The notes: generated by a model not told the origin, from the letters alone. DNA of 64,000 nucleotides from Flammeovirga sp. EKP202 (GCF_014534745.1 NZ_JACVVP010000034.1:1-64000), one strand, 5' to 3'. Positions 15,078-25,097 are shown, numbered from the stretch's first letter. Translations and numbers: made by a program.

Positions 15078-18000
15078 TTACTTACTTTCCATATAGCGGC
15101 CGTTTTCTGTAAGCTCAATATAATCTTGAACGGCACTTCTGAACTTTTTACCATTTTTCCAGAGGTTTCTACTATAGAATCGTTGGTAAGTCCAGTGTTT
15201 ATTTTGCAACTCAATAGGAAAGTAGCCATGTGCTTCTTTTACTGAAATAAATTGATGATAGGCTTCATCATCGGTCATTAGCAGTCCTATTGGAGCTTCT
15301 TTGTCCATAATGGTTAAGGCTGCAAATGGAATCATTTCTTTGATTTCATGGCTGTTTTGTATGGCCTGTTTCAGTGTTTTACCAAATGACCAAGCATGAT
15401 TCTGCTGTACTGAAGGTTGATATCCATTGTCTTGAATATCCTTGGCATAATAAAGGAACTTCTTCAGTAATTTGGGACCTTCATTTTTACTTTCCTCAGC
15501 ATTGAGTTGATGCGAAAGAATACTACTCACAACATACATTTTCTTTCTCGCCCTTGTAATTGCTACATTCAGGCGTTTTTCACCGCCCTCTTGACTCAGC
15601 GTTCCGAATTGTAAGTTGATTTTACCTTTTACATTAGGAGCATAGGTTACAGAAAGTATAATATGATCTCTTTCATCACCTTGTATATTTTCAATGTTTT
15701 TAATAATTAATTCTTCAGGCCAATTGATCTCTAAGCGATCCATAATTTCTTGAATTAACTCTTGCTGTTTATGGTTGAAAGTAATGATGCCAATGCTCTT
15801 TTCTCCTCTTTCGACCAATCGCTTTGCCAATTTTACCACCTTGATGGCCTCTTCCTGATTAATACCTTTTTTCCATACGCCTTCGTCTACTTTTATAAAC
15901 TCAATACCATTTTCTCTAGAATCGAGTTGGTCGAAATAAGGAATAAATCGAAGCTTATTTTTATAGAAGTGTTGGTTTGAGAAATCAATTAGATCAAAGG
16001 TTTGACTTCTATAATGTCCTAGAAGATAATGTTCGGATAAGTACTGCTTTCCTAGGTCCAAGAGAGAGTTGACTTCCAACGCGGGATCTAGATCGTATTC
16101 TTCATCTTCTTCCCATCGCGGTTTATAGAGGTCAAAAGGAGGAAGTTGCTGCGAATCCCCTAAGATTGCCACTTGTGTACCTCTATACATCGCCGGAATT
16201 CCCTTTTCTGCAAAACATTGAGAGGCTTCATCAAAAATCACCAAATCAAAAAACGGCACTAAAGGGAAAATAGCAGAAGCCGCCTCAGGTGAGGTTAGCC
16301 AGCAAGGAAGTAAGTCCAATACTTCATCTTGAAACTGATGGAAAGTTTTTCGAAGTGGCCAAACACTTCTTTTTTTATTGACCTGATGATATAGATCTCT
16401 ATAAGTCACTCGATTGTTGAGACGGTTATATTCAACTTTGTCGTAAGTACGCTCTTTGAGCCTTACCAAAGTCATATCCGATGTGATTGACCTTTTTTCA
16501 AGAATAGCTTCCTGTAAATTTTTCTCTAATTGCTCAATCGCACCATTCGAAACAATCCTTAAGACGGGATGTTTCATTTCAATATGATACAGCCAGCTTA
16601 TATTGAGACTGTTTTCGAGGTAGACCACTACTTCATCAATGGGGTGATTATGTACACCTTCTAAGTGTGTATCAATCATACGAAACGCCGCCCATTCATG
16701 TGGAGTAAATGATTCTTTTAACTTATCAAAGCGACAAATTTCATCAAAATCATCTTCTAGTACTTCTTTGAATTTTTCAAGATCAATTTTATTATTGATA
16801 ATATCTTCAATTTCAAGAGGAGATAAATAGTCTTCCCACTTCACTCTTTCTTGAGGAATTTTATGAATGGTCTTGAAAAGGATATTAATTTTTGTCCAAA
16901 GTTCATCATAACTATAGTTTTGAAGTTCAATGAACTGCACACTTGATCGTAATGAAGTATATAGTTTACGGGCTTCAATTGCTTTTCTGCCTGCTGCAAA
17001 CCATTCTTCCCAAACTTTACTTTCTAATTCTTCAGGAAATTCCACCAACCATTCATACTTCTTACTCATGTCATTTTTCTGATGTGTAAGATTCATCCTG
17101 TTTTCAAGGCGGTCTCGAAGGTCTTGAAGTCCTCTAGCAGTATTTGCAAGGTTGTTTTTTTGGAGAAGTTGATCAATAAATTTCTTTTTAGAAGAAAATT
17201 GCCACTTCATTAATGTGACAGGGTTGCTTCTGGCACCAATGGCCATTGTTACTGATTCAACAGCGTCTCCAAGCTCTTGATCTGCTAATTTTTTTTCAAT
17301 CTCGGTTCCTCTATTATCAAAAGAACTCATGCAACCCCTTTTATGGTTTTGCCAGTCTTGAAGTGTAGGAACTCTACCTCTCTTTTTAATGATGGAATTG
17401 AACATTCTATAGACATCAGGGTCGCTGATGATTTCCATAAACTTTGTAACCTGTTCCTCTTGTCTTAAAATCCAAAGACATTCATCAAAAGAAAGTTCAA
17501 CTTGAATATTGTCGGTTATTTCACTCAGAATTTTATTTTTGAATGGAATGATATTATCCAAAATCTCATGGATCGTCATAATAGCACTACTATCAAAATG
17601 AGTGAAAGGAATGCGGTCTTTCCATATGTAATCTTCATCATCCAATTTAGAAGCAAACTGAAGGTAGGTCTGTAAGCGATCTTTGTAATAGTTAACTTCT
17701 TTTAAATCAAATTGCTGATAACAACCTTTTAGATGAGTGTGAGGTAACTTTCGATCACATTTTAAATACAGTTCTTTGGCTGAAATTCCACATTCTGAAG
17801 TGTCATAAAGTGCTTCTCTAAATTCTTCTAATTGTGTGATTGCACTATCGATTTGCTTGGAAAGTAGAGCAAAGCTTCTTTCCAACTGCATGGCACCGAG
17901 ACTATTATTATCTTCTTTAAACTTATCTAATGCATCAATCTGTTCATGCATTTTTTTGTAGATATAGTTCCTGTCATAGCGGTGATCATGTACCATAGCA

Positions 18001-19103
18001 CAAAAAGTACCCAAAGAAATATCTTTCATTCTTTGGTAAACCACTTCTAGAGCGGCCCTTTTTTGAGAGATGACCAAAACATTTTTGCCTCTTGTCGTAA
18101 AATCGGCAATAAGGTTACAAATTAATTGTGACTTACCACTACCCGGAGGCCCTTGTACCACAACAGAGTGTCCTCCTTTTACTTTCTTAATTACTTTTTC
18201 TTGAGAGGCATCAATTGGATAGGGAGAAAGTAACTCTTCTTCTTGATTGGCTTTGCCAACATAGGTTTCTCTAAGACCTAAAACATCAAGATGTTCTTCA
18301 GCACTTCCAAAGAACCCTTCTAAATCTTTGATTTGATCACTTTCAATCAAGCGATCATAATCAGGCATTAGATAAGAGTCAGATTGAGGGAAAATCCCAA
18401 TAAGTGCTTCAGAAAATAGTTTCATCTGCCCTTCTTCAAAATGCTCTAAGAAGTAGGCTTTGTTTTGTGGTTCAAATCTTTTAATCCACTCGCCAAATGT
18501 ATCTTGATTAAAATTAAGTTCTAGATTAGAATCTTCTAAAGTGTGGTATAATTTTGTTAGAAAAGCAGTAGTATCTTTCGGGAAATCTTCAAAATTCATT
18601 TCCAAAAAGTCATCATCAAATAAGATTCCGTTATGATGTGATATGGCTAATAGGAGTGTTTTATTGAAAGTGACTTCAGTGTCTTCACGCAATTGTAAAA
18701 CCCAATTGCCATTTTCCTGTTTTAATTCTATAGGAAAAAACAATAAAGGAGCTCTTAAATTACCACCATTAATAAATCGTCCTTGTACAAAAGGGTACCC
18801 TAAAAATAAATCATGACGACCACCTTCTTCCAAAACAAATTTTGCTGCTTTGGCCACTCTTCTGATCTGCGTGCTAATTTTATTGGCAGAAGCATCTCTG
18901 CTATCAGCGGTAGGACAGATCGGAATTGTTTTATAGCCTTTAATGACTTGACGGATAATGTCAAAAGCAGGAAGTTGCATTAGCTGATCCAGGTCTGCAA
19001 TATCTATATATTGACCAGAATATGCTCTTGGTAAGTACAAAGATTTATTTCTTGCAGACAAATTAGCAAGCCTTTTTTGGTACGTCTTAAGGGTCTTTTG
19101 CAC
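15078..19103 (-). CDS. Large SF1 superfamily DNA/RNA helicase (DUF4011/AAA_11-12 type)
   Basis: 1341 residues with a GTG start (no in-frame ATG precedes it). Motifs are in SF1 Upf1/Dna2 order: Walker A GPPGSGKSQ (318-326), a long ~600-residue insertion that is largely helical, Walker B IFDEASQ (about 956-962), motif III LGDSQQLPP, HYRS (motif IV region), IQGDERD (motif V) and RLNVAITRAR (motif VI, near 1177). The N-terminal ~290 residues match the region found in DUF4011 helicases. Many relatives carry a C-terminal Vsr/DUF559 or PLD nuclease; here the last ~120 residues show no nuclease motif. Related proteins occur both as housekeeping and as defence helicases; no defence partner is adjacent. 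It is alone in its transcription unit. Confidence 0.9.
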   Translation of the reverse strand: MQKTLKTYQKRLANLSARNKSLYLPRAYSGQYIDIADLDQLMQLPAFDIIRQVIKGYKTIPICPTADSRDASANKISTQIRRVAKAAKFVLEEGGRHDLFLGYPFVQGRFINGGNLRAPLLFFPIELKQENGNWVLQLREDTEVTFNKTLLLAISHHNGILFDDDFLEMNFEDFPKDTTAFLTKLYHTLEDSNLELNFNQDTFGEWIKRFEPQNKAYFLEHFEEGQMKLFSEALIGIFPQSDSYLMPDYDRLIESDQIKDLEGFFGSAEEHLDVLGLRETYVGKANQEEELLSPYPIDASQEKVIKKVKGGHSVVVQGPPGSGKSQLICNLIADFTTRGKNVLVISQKRAALEVVYQRMKDISLGTFCAMVHDHRYDRNYIYKKMHEQIDALDKFKEDNNSLGAMQLERSFALLSKQIDSAITQLEEFREALYDTSECGISAKELYLKCDRKLPHTHLKGCYQQFDLKEVNYYKDRLQTYLQFASKLDDEDYIWKDRIPFTHFDSSAIMTIHEILDNIIPFKNKILSEITDNIQVELSFDECLWILRQEEQVTKFMEIISDPDVYRMFNSIIKKRGRVPTLQDWQNHKRGCMSSFDNRGTEIEKKLADQELGDAVESVTMAIGARSNPVTLMKWQFSSKKKFIDQLLQKNNLANTARGLQDLRDRLENRMNLTHQKNDMSKKYEWLVEFPEELESKVWEEWFAAGRKAIEARKLYTSLRSSVQFIELQNYSYDELWTKINILFKTIHKIPQERVKWEDYLSPLEIEDIINNKIDLEKFKEVLEDDFDEICRFDKLKESFTPHEWAAFRMIDTHLEGVHNHPIDEVVVYLENSLNISWLYHIEMKHPVLRIVSNGAIEQLEKNLQEAILEKRSITSDMTLVRLKERTYDKVEYNRLNNRVTYRDLYHQVNKKRSVWPLRKTFHQFQDEVLDLLPCWLTSPEAASAIFPLVPFFDLVIFDEASQCFAEKGIPAMYRGTQVAILGDSQQLPPFDLYKPRWEEDEEYDLDPALEVNSLLDLGKQYLSEHYLLGHYRSQTFDLIDFSNQHFYKNKLRFIPYFDQLDSRENGIEFIKVDEGVWKKGINQEEAIKVVKLAKRLVERGEKSIGIITFNHKQQELIQEIMDRLEINWPEELIIKNIENIQGDERDHIILSVTYAPNVKGKINLQFGTLSQEGGEKRLNVAITRARKKMYVVSSILSHQLNAEESKNEGPKLLKKFLYYAKDIQDNGYQPSVQQNHAWSFGKTLKQAIQNSHEIKEMIPFAALTIMDKEAPIGLLMTDDEAYHQFISVKEAHGYFPIELQNKHWTYQRFYSRNLWKNGKKFRSAVQDYIELTENGRYMESK

Positions 19104-19248
19104 AGTTCACTTTTTTATTTTGGTTCTAACTCCAAAATCTTTCTAAAAAAATGCAAAACAAATAGGAGTAAATCGTTCTCTTACTCACCTTTGCAGGAAA
19201 AGATTCTGAATTATAGTATCAAGATACGCAACGAAAATTAAAATCGTA

Positions 19249-20280
19249 ATGGATAACAGAAAGAAAAATATAATTTATTCATTTATTCTCATCACTCTTG
19301 TTGGTATTGTATGGGTTTATAGAAAGTATAATCCTGAATTACCAACCCATTTTCATGTGAGAGGCACCACTATGGGAGTCGTGCCTTATAATGTGAAATA
19401 TATCGATTCAGAAGGTAGACCATTGGATGAGGAAATCAAAAAAGTACTCGTAGACTTCAATCAATCATTGTCTACTTATATTCCATCATCAGAAATCTCT
19501 CGTTTCAATTCTGGAACAGCATTTACGTATGAATCTTCTTTTTTCTATCCTGTACTTCAGGAAAGTAAAGATGTGTATGAAGCTACGGAAGGGTCTTTTG
19601 ATCCTACTATTCAACCTTTGGTAAAAGCATGGGGGTTTGGACCGGGCAAGACACCAACAATTAAAGATGAAGAAGTAGACTCAATTAAGTCTTTTGTCAA
19701 TTTTGCAGAATATATTTCATTCGACACCAAAGAAGTGAAAAAGTCGAAAGAAGGTGTTGAGTTAGACTTTAGTGCAATTGCTAAAGGATACGCCGTGGAT
19801 GTAGTAGCGGATTTATTAAGAGAAAAGAACATTCATAACTTTATGGTTGAAATAGGAGGAGAGGTTGTTTGTGAAGGACACAACGAAAAAGAAAAAATAT
19901 GGAAAATAGGGATCGATAACCCTCGTTATGGTGAGGGAGGACAAGAAGAACAGCTTTCATTGATTGTAGAATTACCAAACAAGGCTTTGGCTACTTCTGG
20001 TAACTATAGAAACTTCTATGTGAAAGATGGAAAAAAGTTTGCTCACACATTAGATCCCCGTTCTGGCTATCCAGTACAACATAGTCTGTTAAGTGCGTCT
20101 ATATTTTCATCGAGTTGTATGCGTTCAGATGCCTATGCAACTGCTTTTATGGTAATGGGTGTAGAGAAAGCGATTGAGGTGATTGAAGCTCATGCCGATT
20201 TAGAAGCAATCTTGATTTATGATGATAATGGAGTAATGAAAAATTATATTTCAGAAGGGGCTGAGAAGTTTATTCAATAG
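19249..20280 (+). CDS. apbE: FAD:protein FMN transferase (ApbE)
   Basis: 343 residues with one N-terminal membrane segment (about 8-25), then the ApbE domain: RGTTMG near 39-44, AIAKGYAVD near 178-186, IGGEVV, ATSGNYRNFY and HTLDPRSGYP, with the C-terminal DAYATAFMVMG that holds Mg-binding residues. ApbE attaches FMN covalently to Thr in extracytoplasmic flavoproteins such as the NqrB/C and RnfG/D subunits; the membrane anchor fits periplasmic action. No target flavoprotein is in the window. The spacer to the divergent helicase is 145 bases. The assignment is secure. Confidence 0.95.
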   Translation: MDNRKKNIIYSFILITLVGIVWVYRKYNPELPTHFHVRGTTMGVVPYNVKYIDSEGRPLDEEIKKVLVDFNQSLSTYIPSSEISRFNSGTAFTYESSFFYPVLQESKDVYEATEGSFDPTIQPLVKAWGFGPGKTPTIKDEEVDSIKSFVNFAEYISFDTKEVKKSKEGVELDFSAIAKGYAVDVVADLLREKNIHNFMVEIGGEVVCEGHNEKEKIWKIGIDNPRYGEGGQEEQLSLIVELPNKALATSGNYRNFYVKDGKKFAHTLDPRSGYPVQHSLLSASIFSSSCMRSDAYATAFMVMGVEKAIEVIEAHADLEAILIYDDNGVMKNYISEGAEKFIQ

Positions 20281-20303
20281 CATCATCTTTCTAAAAATAC
20301 CGG

Positions 20304-20345
20304 AAAACCGCAATTAGTATACTCTTTAACTAATTGCGGTTTTTT
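20304..20345. terminator. Bidirectional terminator between apbE and the hydrolase gene
   Basis: AAAACCGCAATTAGT (20304-20318) pairs perfectly with its complement at 20329-20343, followed by further T. It serves two convergent genes in a 91-base gap. Confidence 0.9.
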
Positions 20346-20371
20346 GGTATGTTTTAAAAATGATTGCTTAA

Positions 20372-21496
20372 CTATAATTTCGGAGTTCTATCTAAAATAT
20401 CTTGCTCTCTTTCGATATCAAGTGGGATTCGAACAATTTTGTTACCCATTTTTGAAAAGTCAATCTCGTCTATTTTGATTTCTTGAACTCTTCTATTGTC
20501 TTGTGTATGATAGTTCAATACTTTATTGGTTAAATCCCATGATGTAGTCCATACAGTAGCACTTCTCATTGTACTATGATCTTTACCAAATAACTCTCCA
20601 CTTCCTTCAGCACGGTCAGCACCCAACGACAAGTTGAAGTTGTCCAAAATTCTGAACATTTCATATAAAGATTCACCACTGTTTTCCATTGGTCTTGTTG
20701 TCTGAGTCCATGCAACTGCTCTTACAAAACGAGAAGGTGGTGTCATATCTCCTGGTAAACCTAACATACCAGAGCCAAAACCTATTTGAGAGAAAGTTTC
20801 TCCGTTGATTGTTTTAGGTTTTGCCGCATCATATTCTAAGTTGATGTAATTTTTAAGGTTTGTAAGATGCCAATCGTATGATGGAGCATTAGTGATCACA
20901 CCCAAAGGAGCATCATTAATAGTTACTGTACCATTAGTATATTCCACAACAATGGAAGCACCTGTAGAATCTGTGATCATCCAATGGGCATCAACTTGTA
21001 TACCAAGAGCTTCTTCAACAACACCAACAACATTAATATGTTGAAGACCTTCTTTTACTTCTTCAATATTTGAAAATTGAGATAACACATAGTTCACTAA
21101 GTCTTGAGATGAAATAGTATTTTCAGCGTTAGAAGGTTTGTATTCGTTATATTTTGAATACCCAGGGAAATAAAAAAGTCCTGCAGTAAGTCCTTTTTCA
21201 TTCATTCCATCCACAATAAGGTCTTTTCCGATTATATCTAATCCAATGATACCATATTTTGAATTGAAGCTTTTCCCTTTTGCCTGATCAGGAGTTAATC
21301 CTATAAAATTGAAATTTCTTGGTATAATGGTGACTTTTGAATGTAAGTCAAAAGCACCCCATTCCATAGTTCTACCATAACGAACCGTTCCATCTTCTGC
21401 GATAAGACGAATTCCGGTACAAGCAAAAAGGGTTGAGTTGGCTAGAAGTATCAGGCTTAAACCCAGTATAGATGTAATCTTAAGTGATGTCTTCAT
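20372..21496 (-). CDS. Choloylglycine hydrolase family Ntn amidase, exported
   Basis: 374 residues. The signal peptide ends at LFA and the next residue, Cys26 (CTGIRL), is the N-terminal nucleophile of this family; the supporting Arg42 lies in YGRTMEW and the Asn region in ITNAPSYDWH. Members include bile salt hydrolases and penicillin V or acyl-homoserine-lactone acylases, all cleaving linear amides. In a marine-type bacterium an acyl-homoserine lactone or lipid amide is more likely than bile salts (inference). STLFAC also looks like a lipobox, so the Cys could instead be lipidated, which would block catalysis. It is monocistronic. Confidence 0.92.
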   Translation of the reverse strand: MKTSLKITSILGLSLILLANSTLFACTGIRLIAEDGTVRYGRTMEWGAFDLHSKVTIIPRNFNFIGLTPDQAKGKSFNSKYGIIGLDIIGKDLIVDGMNEKGLTAGLFYFPGYSKYNEYKPSNAENTISSQDLVNYVLSQFSNIEEVKEGLQHINVVGVVEEALGIQVDAHWMITDSTGASIVVEYTNGTVTINDAPLGVITNAPSYDWHLTNLKNYINLEYDAAKPKTINGETFSQIGFGSGMLGLPGDMTPPSRFVRAVAWTQTTRPMENSGESLYEMFRILDNFNLSLGADRAEGSGELFGKDHSTMRSATVWTTSWDLTNKVLNYHTQDNRRVQEIKIDEIDFSKMGNKIVRIPLDIEREQDILDRTPKL

Positions 21497-21927
21497 AATG
21501 TATCAATGATTAATAGATTTTTTACATCACAAAGATCACTGTATTTCAAAGAGATGATTTACACGGAAACAAAAGAGATTTGCATAAAAAAGGCAAAGAT
21601 TTGGATGACGGGAATTATTTCAAGCTTATCAATAAGCACTTTTTTCCTTTTCGTTCATCATCAGTAAAAAGAGTTCCAATCGAAGATTTATTAGGAGAAG
21701 CTTGAAGAATCTTAATTATAAGGCGGATGTAATACCCTATTAAATCGGTTTATATAGAAAATAGGATATAAATATAAGATGTTTACTTCAATAATCTGCT
21801 TAGGCGAATGATTGAATATATTCAAAAATCCAAAATGTTGCTAACTATTTATTTTGGTTGGAGTATTTTTTTCTGAAATTTATGGAACAAATAAACTTAT
21901 GCTTTAATCTATAAACTAAAAAGCAAC
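21497..21927. other. AT-rich spacer before the two-gene islet
   Basis: 430 bases without a gene. One small hairpin, GCTTAT/ATAAGC near 21635-21648, is followed by a T-rich stretch and may terminate plus-strand transcription. No promoter box with a convincing match was found. Confidence 0.4.
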
Positions 21928-22605
21928 ATGGTATTACTCAACCTAATTCAAACAGACTCTTTATCACTTGTCTTAGACCTGTTACAAGAACAAAAGGAAA
22001 TTAATAAGAAATTGGTTGAAATTATTGACCAAAAAAAAGAATTTGCTCCATCATTCTCTGATTGTGTTGCTATAGCTGGAGTTATTGTTAATGTTTTATT
22101 AGCATACAGCATTTATGTTTTAACCAAGAAAAGTAATATGGAATTAGAAAGGTTAAAATCTGAAAGAGAAAAAGAAAAGGAGGAAGCTATAGAAACAAAA
22201 AAAGAGTTAGAGAATAATGAACAGATGTATAGACAACTTCTTCAGGAGGAAAACAATATTTTTTCATATTTGAATTCTTTTGAAAATATTCTAAGAGTAA
22301 AAGATATTAATCTCATACAAATTTTTACAAGAAATGACATTCAACTTATATTTCATGCAAAACATGATAAAAAGCTCAAGGATGAAATATATGATTTAGA
22401 ATATCTAGAAAATATATTAAATACGACTTTTATTAAAATTGATCAGTTTAGAGATTTCAATTCAAAGGTTCATAAGTTTAATTCTCTTATTAAATCTGAA
22501 ATAATTCCAGAAAGTGATGCTAAAAAATATATTGAAGAGACATTGGAAAGTATTCAACAATTTAAGGAAGAATATGAAACACAATTGAAAAAATATAAGT
22601 CCTAA
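21928..22605 (+). CDS. Membrane-anchored coiled-coil protein of unknown function
   Basis: 225 residues: a short N-terminal helix, one membrane segment (about 44-66), a charged coiled coil (about 68-115, rich in Glu and Lys) and a helical C-terminal region. There is no signal peptide and no enzymatic motif. It sits 25 bases upstream of the nuclease-like gene in the same direction, so the two are probably co-transcribed. GC is low (two 60-base lines I counted gave about 30% and less, against 43% in degP), suggesting foreign origin. Membrane anchors paired with nucleases are common in antiphage systems; here that is inference. Confidence 0.8.
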   Translation: MVLLNLIQTDSLSLVLDLLQEQKEINKKLVEIIDQKKEFAPSFSDCVAIAGVIVNVLLAYSIYVLTKKSNMELERLKSEREKEKEEAIETKKELENNEQMYRQLLQEENNIFSYLNSFENILRVKDINLIQIFTRNDIQLIFHAKHDKKLKDEIYDLEYLENILNTTFIKIDQFRDFNSKVHKFNSLIKSEIIPESDAKKYIEETLESIQQFKEEYETQLKKYKS

Positions 22606-22630
22606 TTTAACCTGCTATTAAATATTTTTT

Positions 22631-23764
22631 ATGAGTAAAAGAAAGAAAGCAATACTTGATCGAATCAATATTTTTCATTCAACCTATAAAGAAGACTTAC
22701 CATTGCCTTATGTCCACTATCCTGAGCATTACGGAACTTATATTGGTTATTCTGAAGAACGAGAAAGTCAGATTTATCTTTGTTCTTGTAGTGCAAGATC
22801 TATTGAAAATTACTTATTAATAAATAATAAGGAAAATGAGCTTGGTTTAAATGACAATCAATTCACCATTCATAAACTTAAACTCAAAGACAAAAAAATC
22901 GGAGACAAAATAACTAACAATTGGAAATTTAATTCAGACTTTCCTTTTTTTAACCTTAAAGAAGGTGTGGAATACAAATTAAGCAGTCTAATTAAATTTA
23001 AAGATGGTATCTGTCATAAATGTAATAATGCAACTCCATCTGTTACTTATTGTCATCCAATGTATGGAAGTAAATTTAAACAATCTTATGGGTGGTACAT
23101 TAATCAACATGAATATCATATTGGTATCAAAGGTTCTTTTATTGTAGAAGATTATTGCCCAAAAGAATTTATAATAAATAAAAGGAAATCTCATATTATT
23201 AGTAATTTAGAAACTAAAGAAAGACTTTTCAGATTTAACTTACTTAATTCAGATTTTACTGAAATTGATGTAACAATTGAAGAAAGAAAATATATCGATA
23301 GTATCATCTTAAATGAGCAATCAAGTGATAAAGAAAAAGTATTACGTAAAGAACTTAGTAGATTGGAAAGATCTATTATTAATACAATTACTAATGAAGT
23401 AAGAACTGAATTTGGATTTAGAAAGATTGGAGAAGGCTGGATATCTGAATCAATTATGCATCAAATTATATGTAAAATATTTCCTAATGATGTAATACAT
23501 TTTCATTTTAGACCTGATTGGTTACAAAAATTGGAAATAGATGTTTTTAATGAAACAAAGAAAATTGCTTTTGAATATCAAGGACAACAACATTATAAGC
23601 CAATAAAACTTTGGGGGGGAGAAAAAGCTTTAAAAAAGCAAAAAGAAAGGGATAAACTAAAGAAACAACTTTTGAAAAAATTAAATATTAGATTGATTGA
23701 AGTTCGATACGATGAACCATTAACAGATCATTTTTTACGAGAAAAAATAGAAAAGGTAATTTGA
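22631..23764 (+). CDS. Zinc-cysteine plus PD-(D/E)xK nuclease-like protein
   Basis: 377 residues. The N-terminal half has candidate zinc ligands Cys51, Cys53, Cys128, Cys131 and Cys141 (LCSCS and CHKCN). A coiled stretch (about 230-260) leads to a C-terminal domain with the restriction-endonuclease pattern: Glu273 (SES), Asp304 (LEIDVF), Glu315-x-Gln317 (FEYQGQQHY), then GGEKALKKQKERDKLKK and IRLIEVRY. This E-D-ExQ order resembles Vsr/DUF559-type and phage-borne nuclease domains in which the usual ExK Lys is replaced. Low GC matches its upstream partner. It could cut invading DNA or be a homing-type enzyme. I do not recognise a named system. No methylase is present, so it is not a simple restriction-modification pair. 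Confidence 0.8.
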   Translation: MSKRKKAILDRINIFHSTYKEDLPLPYVHYPEHYGTYIGYSEERESQIYLCSCSARSIENYLLINNKENELGLNDNQFTIHKLKLKDKKIGDKITNNWKFNSDFPFFNLKEGVEYKLSSLIKFKDGICHKCNNATPSVTYCHPMYGSKFKQSYGWYINQHEYHIGIKGSFIVEDYCPKEFIINKRKSHIISNLETKERLFRFNLLNSDFTEIDVTIEERKYIDSIILNEQSSDKEKVLRKELSRLERSIINTITNEVRTEFGFRKIGEGWISESIMHQIICKIFPNDVIHFHFRPDWLQKLEIDVFNETKKIAFEYQGQQHYKPIKLWGGEKALKKQKERDKLKKQLLKKLNIRLIEVRYDEPLTDHFLREKIEKVI

Positions 23765-23924
23765 GAATATACATATATACCTTATTCTACCAAGGTAGAG
23801 TGAGTAATGGGGGTAAATCAATATAACATACTTTATGTAAAACAGTAATTACATCTTCAACATCTACCCACAGATACTGACTACAATAAATATTCGCATA
23901 AAAACAAAAGAGATCAAAATAAAA

Positions 23925-23969
23925 AAGAATGAATAATGAAGCAATCATAATCCTTCATTATTCATTCTT
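23925..23969 (-). terminator. Terminator of the metallo-hydrolase gene
   Basis: A perfect 16-base stem (23925-23940 with 23954-23969) is followed on the minus strand by six T, 15 bases after the stop at 23984. Confidence 0.88.
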
Positions 23970-23983
23970 AACCATTCATTTCT

Positions 23984-25039
23984 TTACTCCAATTTTCCCC
24001 ACCAGTTGTTGAATTCATCATTTTGTCCCATGACTACTATTTTACCAATAGGAGCGGTGAAAACTTTCACATTTTTCTTTTCAGCTTCTTTCACAAAACG
24101 TTCAATGGGTTCTTTCCATGGATGTAAAGCCAAAACAAAACCACCCCAATGCACAGGGAAGGCATTTTTTACTTTGGCATCAATGGCGGCCTGCACACTT
24201 TCTTCGGGAAACATATGGATAAGATGCCAATTTTCATTGTATTGACCATTTTCCATAAAGCCCCAATCAAAAGGCCCTAGTTTCTCACCAATTTCTTTGA
24301 AGTGATCGCCATAGCCGCCATCGCCACTCCAGTAAATAGAGTATTCGCTATTTTTAAATACCCAACCACCCCAAAGTGATTTCGCTCTATCCGTTAGACC
24401 TCTGCCCGAAAAATGCCTTGATGGAGTATAGGTGATTTCTAAATCATCAACATTAATACTATCCCACCAGTCCATCTCTTTAATTTTGCTTTCTTCCACT
24501 CCCCAAGAAACGAGGTGTCTTTTAATTCCTAAACCGACAATGAATTGATTAGTTTTTGGAATCAATTTCTCAATACTTGCTAAATCGAGGTGATCGTAAT
24601 GATCGTGAGTCATCATTAATAAGTCGATTTTTGGTAACTGATCAATGATAGAAAGGCTATTTTCACTAAAACGTTTGGTGGTAATTGGTCCAATAGGTGA
24701 GGCATTCGGTCCTAGCATTGGGTCTATCAAAATGTTTTTATCTCCTAATTGTAGGAATAAGGCTGAGTGACCGTACCATGCACACTTTGGAATACCAGAT
24801 GAACCGTTAGCGACTTCCTTATTAAAAGGTAAAATAGGAAGATTACTTTTGGGTGCTCTTTCAGCTCTATTGGTAAGTTGCTGTTTAAGTAAACCAGGAA
24901 TATTTCTGATATTGATATTCATAGTGGTCAAAGCAAGGTTTTCAAACTTTCCTTCTTTCCACTGAGGAGATTTTTCTAATTTAGATTGTTCTTGAGGTGT
25001 TACCTTACCCCCAAATTGTCTTTTGAAATTACTGAGCAT
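23984..25039 (-). CDS. Metallo-beta-lactamase-fold hydrolase, NAPE-PLD/UlaG-like
   Basis: 351 residues. The zinc motif THDHYDHLD (His145, His147, Asp149, His150) is followed by downstream ligands in the Ser/Arg-His region TPSRHFSGR, the SGDGGYGDHF loop and FPVHWGGF near the C-terminus. The architecture matches RomA/NAPE-phospholipase-D-like proteins, which hydrolyse phosphodiesters. There is no signal peptide. A 17-base-stem terminator separates it from the DoxX gene upstream, so they are independent units. The substrate is unknown. Confidence 0.9.
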   Translation of the reverse strand: MLSNFKRQFGGKVTPQEQSKLEKSPQWKEGKFENLALTTMNINIRNIPGLLKQQLTNRAERAPKSNLPILPFNKEVANGSSGIPKCAWYGHSALFLQLGDKNILIDPMLGPNASPIGPITTKRFSENSLSIIDQLPKIDLLMMTHDHYDHLDLASIEKLIPKTNQFIVGLGIKRHLVSWGVEESKIKEMDWWDSINVDDLEITYTPSRHFSGRGLTDRAKSLWGGWVFKNSEYSIYWSGDGGYGDHFKEIGEKLGPFDWGFMENGQYNENWHLIHMFPEESVQAAIDAKVKNAFPVHWGGFVLALHPWKEPIERFVKEAEKKNVKVFTAPIGKIVVMGQNDEFNNWWGKLE

Positions 25040-25097
25040 ATAAAATTACTTATGTTGTATTATGAAGTTAGCGATGTTATTGTTTTCACCAAAAAAT

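Noticed and set aside
23765-23924. Possible continuation of the nuclease islet downstream
   Set aside because: The bases to the next gene's terminator have stops in all frames and no motif; the islet appears to end at 23764.
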